Part shown: positions 1-6,586 of the stretch, piece after piece | How positions within the stretch are numbered: the stretch's first letter is position 1 | How the letters are laid out: every line of letters starts with the position of its first letter | From: an uncultured Pseudobdellovibrionaceae bacterium | GTDB lineage: Bacteria; Bdellovibrionota; Bdellovibrionia; Bdellovibrionales; Bdellovibrionaceae | Direction: 5' to 3' | Assembly: GCA_937900305.1 (NCBI GenBank) | Contig: CALCCV010000152.1 | Span: 1 to 10,860 of the forward strand | Length of the DNA stretch: 10,860 bases | Notes under the pieces: generated by a model | Databases searched by the model: none | What the model saw: the letters and a program-made list of their open reading frames with translations, nothing else | Told to the model about the DNA's origin: nothing | Position numbers and translations under genes: made by a program

Positions 1-1
1 C

Positions 2-85
2 GATCTTAACAAGCGAGTCGCCGAGGGGGATGCGGTTGAAATTGAAAAAGCCGCGGCTGGTGCAGGGGAGACCAAGACTCAATGA
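2..85 (+). CDS. C-terminal end of probable RND periplasmic adaptor (membrane fusion) protein, partial
   Basis: An open frame enters from the left edge and gives 27 residues ending VEIEKAAAGAGETKTQ before TGA at 83-85. The run NKRVAEGDAVEI resembles the last strand of HlyD/AcrA-type adaptors, where a conserved Gly-Asp-x-Val precedes a loose tail. The stop overlaps the ATG of the RND pump gene (ATGA at 82-85), which is the usual arrangement in adaptor-pump-channel operons. The adaptor would bridge the inner membrane pump and the TolC-like channel in the periplasm. The identification rests mainly on position, because only the tail is visible and no lipoyl or barrel domain can be checked. Confidence 0.6.
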   Translation, partial: DLNKRVAEGDAVEIEKAAAGAGETKTQ

Positions 86-3000
86 ACTCTCTGTATCAAA
101 GCCCACTGCGGGTCTACTTATTGCTAGGCCTTCTGGCAGGATTGGGTTTCTGGTCAGTGTCGCGCCTATCTGTCAGTCTATTTCCACAAAAAAATCAGGT
201 TTCAATGGGAGTGAGTGTCCCTTACGGCCCCCTCTCGTCGGCTGAGTTCGCAGCCAGTCACGGTCAGCGCCTAGAAAGTGCGTTGCAACAGCTCAGCGTC
301 GATGGATATCGAGTCAAGCGCGTGACAGCAGATTACAGTTCTAAGAATCTGCGCATGATCGCCGATTTTGAATGGGGGATTGATCCAGAGACGGCCAAAC
401 GGGAGTTCTCGGATTTAATCAAAAGGGAGTCGGCCCTGTGGCCCGAAGAAATTCGCGATCGTGTTTGGCCCTACTCTGAAAATCGCAACTCAGGATTTTT
501 TGCAGCCGCGGTTTACTCGCTGCAGAGGCCGCCCGATGCGATCTATGGCGAAATGAAAAACTCAATTGATCAGTGGGGAGCGACGGTCAAAGATGCCGAA
601 GTCTTGACGCTGTGGAATCCAAAGGCGAAGGCGATCACGATCGAAGTTTCGCCAGAATATTTGGCGCAAGCCGGACTTTCGCTGATGTCTGTTCAGACGT
701 TGCTGTTTCAAGAGCTCGAGGGATTGTCGGGCGGGACGTTGACGAAAGAAGGATCCTCATTTTCGATGGATTTGCAGGTCAATTCATCGATCGCTTCGGC
801 TGAAAACATGGAAGAGTTCGTAGTTGGTACTGTTCGTGGCACCGATATCAAACTCAAAGACATTGCAAAGGTCACACTGGGACCTGCGCCCAGCCATCAA
901 AATTCGTTCAAAACTTCGGGCCTCGACAGCTTAATCATCTGGGCCCAACCCAAAGCGGGCGGCAACATCAAAAAGATGTCTGAGGACATCAAAGCGCTGA
1001 TGGAAAAAAATCGTGCGCTTTGGCCCGCAGATGTCGACGTCAAAATTTTGGTGGATCCATCTGAGTTTATCAATTCGGCGATCGAATCCGTTTTCCACGA
1101 GGTGGGACTGGCGTCGCTGCTGGCAGTGATTGTTTTGTTTTTGTTCATTGGGTCCTTTAAAAATGTGGCGACGGCAGCAATTGAAATTCCGCTCAGTTTG
1201 ATTTTGGCTTTTATCTTTATGTGGGCGTTTGGGTTGAATTTGAACCTGATTTCATTGGGTGGATTGGCGCTGTCTGCGGGGATGAACGTTGATGCCTCTG
1301 TGGTCGTGATGGAAAATATCTTTCGACACTTTGAGCTGCAGCGGCCGGGCCTTCCGACCAAAGAGAAATTTCAGGTTCTTCTGCGGGCCGTGAACGAAGT
1401 GAAGTTAGCAATCATTGCTTCAACGATTTCAAGTTTGGTTGTTTTTTTGCCTCTGATTGCCACCAAAGGTATGACAAATTCAATTCTCGGTGATTTGGCC
1501 CAAGCCGTGATTTTTTCGCATGGGTTGTCGGCGTTTGTAGCCCTAATTTTGGTGCCGACTGTTCGTTGGCAGATGATGAAATTTGAAAACAACTTTCATG
1601 TGCGATCACCGATTGAAAAATGGTTGGTGGCGCTCGAAAGAATTTATTCAAATTTGCTAACGATGCTATTGGCAAGACCTCGACAGGTGGTTGGTTTATT
1701 TTTTGGTTTGATGGTGGTCTTGGGCTTGGTGTTAACCTTGCTTGTGCCACGGTTGGAAAAAGAGGTCATTGGCAGGCCGGATACAGATTGGGTGATGGTC
1801 AGTGGATACAGTCCGCTGATCGCACGTCACGAAGGTGCACTCAATTTGGCTGACGAGATCGAAGCGAAGGTCATGAAGCAGTGGAAAGACGATGTCATTT
1901 ATACGTTCACCCAGGTCTCCGGAAGTTCTTGGGCTGGAGTGATGGCTCGGCTCAAAGATAAATCGGCCATCACCAGAATCAAAAAAGAGATGGAAGCTGA
2001 ATTTCAAAACTCATCAACGGTGTTTTATAATATCGAGCCGTGGAATCCCTCGGAGATGAAAATTCCAAAGAGCTATGATTTCCGATTCGAATTTATCGGA
2101 GTGGATTATGCCGAACGGGTCAAGGCAGCTTCGGTCGGTTCCTTTGCTATGCAAGAAGCTAAGCAGGTTGAAAAGGTTGAGCAAAATCCGTCTTTGGAAA
2201 AATCAAAGGTGGCGCAGCTTCAAATCATTCCTCGTAAGTTTGAACAGGGTGGTGTGACTCAGCTCCGGCAGGAAGTGGCGTTTATGTCTCGATTGGCGAC
2301 GGAGGGGGTTCAATTGCGGTCCATCACGCAGACGGAAGAACCGATCGACGTATTTATGATGTTCCCAAAGGGTCTTTACCAAGATGTCGATCAACTCAAA
2401 GCTTTGCCGTTGAGGCATCAAGGGCAGATCGTGAGCTTAGGGAGCGTCGCTAATTTCAACATGGTTGAAAAAGCTCCGACTTTTATCCGCGAAAACGGGC
2501 GAGAGCTTGTGAGTCTTCGCGGGCAGTACACCGATGACTTTAAGAAAGAAAATAAAAATCGCCAGAATTTGATCACTGAAACCCTGAGTGCAGCGGTAAA
2601 AAATGAGTTTCCGAAAGTGCAGAGTCATTGGATGGATCCGCAGCCGGAGTTGAGCGAAGCCATCGAGCAATTGAAGGTGGCCATCTTGTTGTCGGTGCTA
2701 TTGATCTTTGTGACGATGGTATTGCAGTTCAACGATGTGGCATCGGCTTTGTTAATTTTGGTGGCTATTCCATTAGGTTTGATCGGAGTGATTCTTTCTC
2801 TCTATATTTTTAAATCCACTTTGAGCTTAAATTCTTTGTTGGGCGTGATTTTGCTAAACGGAATTTCAGTGGCTAATTCAATCATCCTCGTGGATTTTAT
2901 CCGGCAGAAAGCTTTTGCTGGAGTCGACTTGCGAGAAGCGGCCGTTAGCGCCGCCAAATCCCGACTGCGGCCCATTCTGATGACGACCTTAACGACGTCC

Positions 3001-3177
3001 TTGGGTATGTTGCCGATTGCGATTGGCATGGGCGAAGGGGGCAAAGTTTTGCAGCCTCTTGGGATTGCGGTGGTCGGGGGATTGGGTTTTTCGACTTTGA
3101 CGACTCTCTTTGTCGTTCCGGGTCTGCAATACCTATATCTTAAAAACCGAGCTCGAAAAATGGAGGAACCCACGTGA
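82..3177 (+). CDS. RND-family efflux transporter permease subunit
   Basis: A full-length 1031-residue inner membrane pump of the AcrB/CusA superfamily (usual length about 1000-1050), expected to use the proton gradient to expel substrates through the adaptor and TolC-like channel encoded beside it. The two-fold repeat is visible: TM1 near residues 10-28, a porter loop, TM2-TM6 at about 340-500, TM7 near 535-555, a second loop, and TM8-TM12 at about 864-1020. The TM4 motif GMNVDASVVVMENI (D404, E411) matches GxxVDxxxVVxEN, but the second aspartate of AcrB (D408) is Ala405 here, as in CusA. In TM10 the AcrB Lys940 position is Ala931 (VANSIILVDF). Arg961 and Thr968 in RLRPILMTTL match AcrB Arg971 and Thr978. 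The ATG at 82 overlaps the adaptor stop and follows AGGGGAG at 64-69. The substrate (drug, metal or lipid) cannot be told from sequence alone. Confidence 0.95.
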   Translation: MNSLYQSPLRVYLLLGLLAGLGFWSVSRLSVSLFPQKNQVSMGVSVPYGPLSSAEFAASHGQRLESALQQLSVDGYRVKRVTADYSSKNLRMIADFEWGIDPETAKREFSDLIKRESALWPEEIRDRVWPYSENRNSGFFAAAVYSLQRPPDAIYGEMKNSIDQWGATVKDAEVLTLWNPKAKAITIEVSPEYLAQAGLSLMSVQTLLFQELEGLSGGTLTKEGSSFSMDLQVNSSIASAENMEEFVVGTVRGTDIKLKDIAKVTLGPAPSHQNSFKTSGLDSLIIWAQPKAGGNIKKMSEDIKALMEKNRALWPADVDVKILVDPSEFINSAIESVFHEVGLASLLAVIVLFLFIGSFKNVATAAIEIPLSLILAFIFMWAFGLNLNLISLGGLALSAGMNVDASVVVMENIFRHFELQRPGLPTKEKFQVLLRAVNEVKLAIIASTISSLVVFLPLIATKGMTNSILGDLAQAVIFSHGLSAFVALILVPTVRWQMMKFENNFHVRSPIEKWLVALERIYSNLLTMLLARPRQVVGLFFGLMVVLGLVLTLLVPRLEKEVIGRPDTDWVMVSGYSPLIARHEGALNLADEIEAKVMKQWKDDVIYTFTQVSGSSWAGVMARLKDKSAITRIKKEMEAEFQNSSTVFYNIEPWNPSEMKIPKSYDFRFEFIGVDYAERVKAASVGSFAMQEAKQVEKVEQNPSLEKSKVAQLQIIPRKFEQGGVTQLRQEVAFMSRLATEGVQLRSITQTEEPIDVFMMFPKGLYQDVDQLKALPLRHQGQIVSLGSVANFNMVEKAPTFIRENGRELVSLRGQYTDDFKKENKNRQNLITETLSAAVKNEFPKVQSHWMDPQPELSEAIEQLKVAILLSVLLIFVTMVLQFNDVASALLILVAIPLGLIGVILSLYIFKSTLSLNSLLGVILLNGISVANSIILVDFIRQKAFAGVDLREAAVSAAKSRLRPILMTTLTTSLGMLPIAIGMGEGGKVLQPLGIAVVGGLGFSTLTTLFVVPGLQYLYLKNRARKMEEPT

Positions 3178-4427
3178 GATTTTCGGTGCCGGTTTTTGTA
3201 GTGATTTTCTTTGAAATTTTCGGAGCCTTCCCAACCCACGCTAGCGTCGATGAACAAATCAAAGCAGCCCTGTCTCAAGATTTAGATTTGCGGGCGGCGG
3301 AGACTGAATTGAAAAAAGCGGAGGCGGCATTTGAGTTTCGTTGGCGTTCGTTTTTGCCGACCATCAGTTTGTCGACCACAGAAGGTCGCACCAAAGTTCA
3401 AAAGCTGAGTGGCGAGCAAGAGGATGTGACGGTGGCTTCGTCTTCTGTGAATGCATCTATAAATCTTTTTGCAGGTGGAGCGTCGCTGTCGTCTTATAAA
3501 TCCGATAGCGTCAATCTCGAAAGGCAGCGAAATGTGTTTCAAACGAAGCGGCGCTCAGCCGTGCTTGCCATCGGCAATGACTTGTTCGCCTACATTTTTT
3601 TACGAAAAAGGACTGAGCATCTGTTGCGCCAAATGAGCAATCGCGATCAACAGGAAGAGATCGCTAGTAAAAAGTATAAAGCGGGAGTGTTGAGCCAGCA
3701 GGAGTGGATGCAAACTTCCGTTGCCCGCGATTTTCAGCGGGCCGAACTATTGACCATCGAAAATGAAATGGAAACGGTGAAAAATCGGTTGGCTTTGAAT
3801 GGCTTGATGGACCTCGGGCCTCAGGATTGGCCGCTGACCGCCGGCCACCAACTGTCGCCGGTGCAATTTCCGGAAGTGAATACCAGCCCTGAAGTGCGGG
3901 CTTTGGTGGCCGAAGTCGACTTGCTCGAATGGCAACGTCACAGTTATCGTGCGGGATATTTGCCAGCGGTGGATTATTTTTTGGCGGGCACGTCCGACAG
4001 AAAGTTCACCAAGCCTTCCGAGTTAGAAACGGTGCATGGGTTGCGATTATCTTGGTCATTTGGAGATTCGGGTCAGGCGCTCCTCGAGTCTCGCAAAGCG
4101 AGTTTAGACTTAGATCTGGCGAAAGTGACACTCGAGCGAACGAAAGATCGAGTTGGACGCAATCAAGAAGAACTGAAGAAAAAAGTGATGAGTCTGCGAA
4201 CCATGGTGTCAACACTTCGGGATTCAACGGCGAAGAGCCAGACCGTTATCACTTCTTTGCGCCGTGCTTTTCAAATTGGAAGATTGTCCGTCACCGATTT
4301 GCTGCAAGAAGAAAATACTCATCTTCAGTATCTCACCAATTTTGAGCAACTCACTAAAGAGTTGCATTCGGTGCAGTTGCAGGTTTGTTTGGCCGCCGAA
4401 ATCGGTTTAGAGCGCTGTTTTTATTGA
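3174..4427 (+). CDS. TolC-family outer membrane efflux channel protein
   Basis: A 417-residue outer membrane factor, slightly shorter than typical TolC-like proteins (about 430-490). It has a likely Sec signal peptide at residues 1-23 with cleavage after THA; an acidic Glu14 inside the hydrophobic core is slightly unusual. Two copies of the OEP pattern follow. Each has long helices rich in A, E, L, K and R (AETELKKAEAAFEFRWRSFL near 40-60 and a second helical pair near 310-400) and a beta-strand segment; PTISLSTTEGR and PAVDYFLAGTSD look like the membrane strands. The GTG start at 3174 overlaps the pump stop (GTGA) and follows GGAGG at 3162-3166 with a seven-base gap. It should form the trimeric exit duct of the adaptor-pump-channel assembly encoded by this operon. 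There are only 19 bases to the convergent PilZ gene and no visible terminator. Confidence 0.92.
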   Translation: MRFSVPVFVVIFFEIFGAFPTHASVDEQIKAALSQDLDLRAAETELKKAEAAFEFRWRSFLPTISLSTTEGRTKVQKLSGEQEDVTVASSSVNASINLFAGGASLSSYKSDSVNLERQRNVFQTKRRSAVLAIGNDLFAYIFLRKRTEHLLRQMSNRDQQEEIASKKYKAGVLSQQEWMQTSVARDFQRAELLTIENEMETVKNRLALNGLMDLGPQDWPLTAGHQLSPVQFPEVNTSPEVRALVAEVDLLEWQRHSYRAGYLPAVDYFLAGTSDRKFTKPSELETVHGLRLSWSFGDSGQALLESRKASLDLDLAKVTLERTKDRVGRNQEELKKKVMSLRTMVSTLRDSTAKSQTVITSLRRAFQIGRLSVTDLLQEENTHLQYLTNFEQLTKELHSVQLQVCLAAEIGLERCFY

Positions 4428-4446
4428 TGGAGTGGATGTAGGAACC

Positions 4447-4800
4447 TCAACTTGCACCCGCCGTTTCAGCTCGGCTGGAGACATAGTATCGGATCTGCCG
4501 TTTGTAGGTAAATGTCAGGGCATTGAACGAAAGGCCCGCGTGAACTTTGTCACCCTCTTGTCGTTGATTGCGAATCGTCCCGGCGACGGAGATCATTTCT
4601 CCATTGGGGATTTGAAATGTGATCACCACCGTTTTTATGGCGTCCAACATAAATTCGGACTGAAAACTCAGGCCGCCTTCGCCGATGTCGATGGATTCTG
4701 CAAGAATATAGTGACCTGCGGAGAGCACGCCCACGCCACGGCGAAATTCTCGTCGCGGATATTTTCGTTGAAGGTGAGTTTCAGTGGCGCTTTGGCTCAT
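4447..4800 (-). CDS. Single-domain PilZ protein (probable cyclic-di-GMP effector)
   Basis: A 117-residue soluble protein consisting of one PilZ domain. The N-terminal arginine motif RxxxR is present twice in overlapping form (RREFRR, residues 16-21). About 17 residues later comes DIGEGGL (38-44), corresponding to the (D/N)xSxxG motif but with Gly40 in place of the usual serine. The rest is a beta-barrel-like pattern (VVITFQIPNGEMISVAGTIRNQ) followed by HAGLSFNAL, typical of the domain end. PilZ proteins usually bind cyclic-di-GMP and act on motility, secretion or surface functions; binding here is likely but not certain given the changed serine. It is the last gene of the lptE-holA operon, 30 bases after the holA stop. 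No good Shine-Dalgarno sequence is visible before the ATG at 4800, so translation may rely on the upstream genes. It faces the efflux operon tail to tail. Confidence 0.85.
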   Translation of the reverse strand: MSQSATETHLQRKYPRREFRRGVGVLSAGHYILAESIDIGEGGLSFQSEFMLDAIKTVVITFQIPNGEMISVAGTIRNQRQEGDKVHAGLSFNALTFTYKRQIRYYVSSRAETAGAS

Positions 4801-4830
4801 ACTGAGCGTATCGGATAAATCTCTGTGCGA

Positions 4831-5838
4831 CTAAATTTTGGCCATTAGAAGATGGTGGAGAGTGAACTGGGTCCAAAGTAGCGGACGATCCGTGGGAGTC
4901 GATTTAAATTTCGCATCCATCTCTGACAGCCCGGTAAGCAAGTCATAGAGCTGGGTGGTTGTCCATTTGGGAAGGTAGGCGTGGTACTCGCGCAATAAAA
5001 AATCTGGCAGACCCACCTTGGCCGCCAAGGCTCGACCTTCGGCCCCATGGTCGAGGTGGTAGTGAAAATTGAGAAGTTGTCGAGTTTGTCGGGCCAAGAG
5101 AGTCAGCAAACCCAGTGCATCACCTGTTTCACTGGCCCCTTTGTGGGTGAATTCCATAAACTTCATTGCATCTCTTTGGAAAAAAGATTTTATGGCCGCG
5201 AAAATGTGTCCTTCGTTTTGGTAAGATAAAAAATCATCGAGATCAGCCACACTCACACGGCGATCGCCGAAAGTGAGTTTGATTTTTTCAAGTTCGCGAT
5301 GAAGCACGCTGAGGGAGGTTCCAAGACGCTCCATCATCAGCGACAGAACATCAGGCTCGCACCGAACACCCAATTTTTGACAGAAGTGATCCACATAGCC
5401 GCGCACTTGGTTGGGGTACGGTGTGGAAAACTCCGTGGCCACCGACTTTTCCAAAAGACTTTTTGTCACACGTTTCTTTTTGTCCATCGATCCGGCAACC
5501 AAGATGAATTTACATTCAGATGGGCCTGACTGCAGACGCTGGGTCAGATTTTCGGCCACCTTCTCTTTTAAATTTTCGACCTGTTTGATGATGGTGCAGC
5601 GAAGTTCGGCAAAAAAAGGCAGATCAAACAAAGCGTCCAAACTGTCTTCACTTAGATCTTCAGCATAGACCGTCTGTAAATTCATCATTCGCCAGGTTTC
5701 GTCCTCTGGCAGTCGAGATTTCGCAAAATTCAGCGCTTGCTCTACGAGCAGGGGCTCGTCACCAAAAATCAAAACCAAATTTGGCAACTGAGACTCTTGC
5801 AATTTTTGGAAAAAAATTCGCGAGTCGACGACGGCCAT
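4831..5838 (-). CDS. holA: DNA polymerase III, delta subunit
   Basis: A 335-residue protein of the usual HolA length (about 330-345). The delta subunit is the clamp-opening wrench of the DnaX clamp loader and acts in the cytoplasm during replication. Hallmarks include the N-terminal strand LVLIFGDEPLLVEQAL (residues about 20-36), equivalent to the YxxxGxEP(F/L)L motif, and LFDLPFFAELRCTII near 70-84, in the region that contacts the beta clamp. Beyond these come SECKFILVAGSMDKKKRVTKS and a middle segment with SLSVLHRELEKIKL (Leu-Glu-Lys-Leu type motif of domain II). The C-terminal helical collar contains LLTLLARQTRQLLNF, typical of the family. The ATG at 5838 shares its A with the lptE stop (TGATG), which predicts translational coupling. 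The lptE-holA pairing is common in Gram-negative genomes. Confidence 0.95.
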   Translation of the reverse strand: MAVVDSRIFFQKLQESQLPNLVLIFGDEPLLVEQALNFAKSRLPEDETWRMMNLQTVYAEDLSEDSLDALFDLPFFAELRCTIIKQVENLKEKVAENLTQRLQSGPSECKFILVAGSMDKKKRVTKSLLEKSVATEFSTPYPNQVRGYVDHFCQKLGVRCEPDVLSLMMERLGTSLSVLHRELEKIKLTFGDRRVSVADLDDFLSYQNEGHIFAAIKSFFQRDAMKFMEFTHKGASETGDALGLLTLLARQTRQLLNFHYHLDHGAEGRALAAKVGLPDFLLREYHAYLPKWTTTQLYDLLTGLSEMDAKFKSTPTDRPLLWTQFTLHHLLMAKI

Positions 5839-6449
5839 CAGAAATTCTCGGTGATGCGATTGTGTGCCTCAATCGAAACGGTTTTTGCCAAGGCCTCGAT
5901 ATTGATTTTACGAGCGGAGAGATTGTAAAGCGCATTGACAGAATTCAAATTGGGAATTGTGACTTGAGGCGCGGGGTAGGTCTTTTCATTCTCCAGCACA
6001 TCTTCCCAAATCACGCTTTCGTTGTCCAACCGGATGGCGCGGTAGCGCACGCGAGAAATCACACGGTATTGTGTCACCAACACGGCGCCAATGGGAGATG
6101 TTGTGCTGATCGAGGACATGGAAACGGGAGTCTCTGGGCGAATTGCAATGCCCATGATGTCGCCAACAATCATCAATTCGGCTTGGTCTTTAGCGACGAT
6201 CGACGCGACTTCAGATCTTTGGAACTCTTGAATGAGGGCCGACGTGAAGTAAGCTTCAATGCCACTTTCCATCGAGCGATTGGAAAACATGGGAATCGTC
6301 ACTTTGTGATAACCGCCCGGCAAAGAGCGGTGGACTTGACCCCATTCGTAACTCGCGCAGGAGGTCAATGCCAGCGCTGCCGCTCCAGCGAGCGACAACC
6401 TTAAGTGCAATTTTAGCAATTTTAAGTGCAATGTTAAGCATGGAAACAT
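5838..6449 (-). CDS. lptE: LPS-assembly lipoprotein LptE-like
   Basis: A 203-residue predicted lipoprotein. The signal peptide has a basic start, hydrophobic LSLAGAAALALTSC and the lipobox L-T-S-C at residues 28-31. The mature part carries the LptE signature: a Leu-Pro-Gly-Gly-Tyr segment, then VTIPMFSNRSMESGIEAYFT (IPxFxNxT...GIE pattern, about 50-69), ALIQEFQR, and a strand-rich rest ending in helical ARKINIEALAKTVSIEAHNR. LptE plugs the LptD barrel in the outer membrane and helps place lipopolysaccharide on the surface. Position before holA supports the call. The start is uncertain: a TAA lies two codons upstream in frame, so ATG at 6449 is the first possible ATG, yet the AAAGG Shine-Dalgarno abuts it. 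That AAAGG is well spaced only for the out-of-frame ATG at 6441 (see findings). Confidence 0.82.
   Translation of the reverse strand: MFPCLTLHLKLLKLHLRLSLAGAAALALTSCASYEWGQVHRSLPGGYHKVTIPMFSNRSMESGIEAYFTSALIQEFQRSEVASIVAKDQAELMIVGDIMGIAIRPETPVSMSSISTTSPIGAVLVTQYRVISRVRYRAIRLDNESVIWEDVLENEKTYPAPQVTIPNLNSVNALYNLSARKINIEALAKTVSIEAHNRITENF
6401..6440. repeat. Short degenerate repeat inside the lptE signal-peptide region
   Basis: On the + strand TTAAGTGCAAT occurs at 6401-6411 and again, identically, at 6422-6432. Between and after lie shorter relatives, TTTAGCAAT (6412-6420) and GTTAAGCAT (6433-6441). On the coding strand this gives the peptide LTLHLKLLKLHLRL. The two exact copies are 21 bases (seven codons) apart, but the intermediate units are 9 to 12 bases, so unit gain or loss could change the frame. 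The repeat could also be chance in a Leu/Lys-rich segment. Confidence 0.5.
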
Positions 6450-6510
6450 CCTTTAGAGCTACCATGAGTTATTCGCGCCGTTCAACACTTTCCACTGGCG
6501 GTCGAAAGAG

Positions 6511-6580
6511 CCTCCGTGTTAAATTCGCTTCGACACTTCTGGCTGGATTCCAATTCTGATCAACATCCCAACACGGGGAG
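6511..6580 (+). promoter_or_regulatory. Possible ribosome-binding-site-sequestering hairpin upstream of the aminotransferase
   Basis: CTCCGTGTT at 6512-6520 can pair with AACACGGGG at 6570-6578: nine pairs, one of them G-T. The right arm includes the GGGGAG Shine-Dalgarno at 6575-6580, which sits six bases before the GTG start at 6587. The loop is 49 bases, which lowers stability. It only matters if the transcript starts left of 6511; a weak extended -10 (TGT then TAAATT, 6517-6525) would start transcription inside the loop and exclude the left arm. No known riboswitch is recognised. Confidence 0.3.
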
Positions 6581-6586
6581 CGCAAG

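Noticed and set aside
897..1361. A 154-codon - strand frame opposite the TM2-TM4 part of the RND gene
   Set aside because: It is antisense to conserved RND membrane segments; the frame is open only because of the codon bias of the true gene.
2802..3278. A 158-codon - strand frame across the end of the RND gene and start of the TolC-like gene
   Set aside because: It runs opposite two recognised proteins, shows no domain, and its basic, low-complexity content fits a shadow frame.
3929..4345. A 138-codon + strand frame within the TolC-like gene
   Set aside because: It overlaps a complete OEP-domain protein in another frame and has no recognisable content or start signal.
5781..6404. A 207-codon open frame on the + strand opposite lptE and the start of holA
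   Set aside because: It lies antisense to two well-supported genes, has no ribosome binding site of note and a Cys/His/Arg-rich composition typical of antisense frames.
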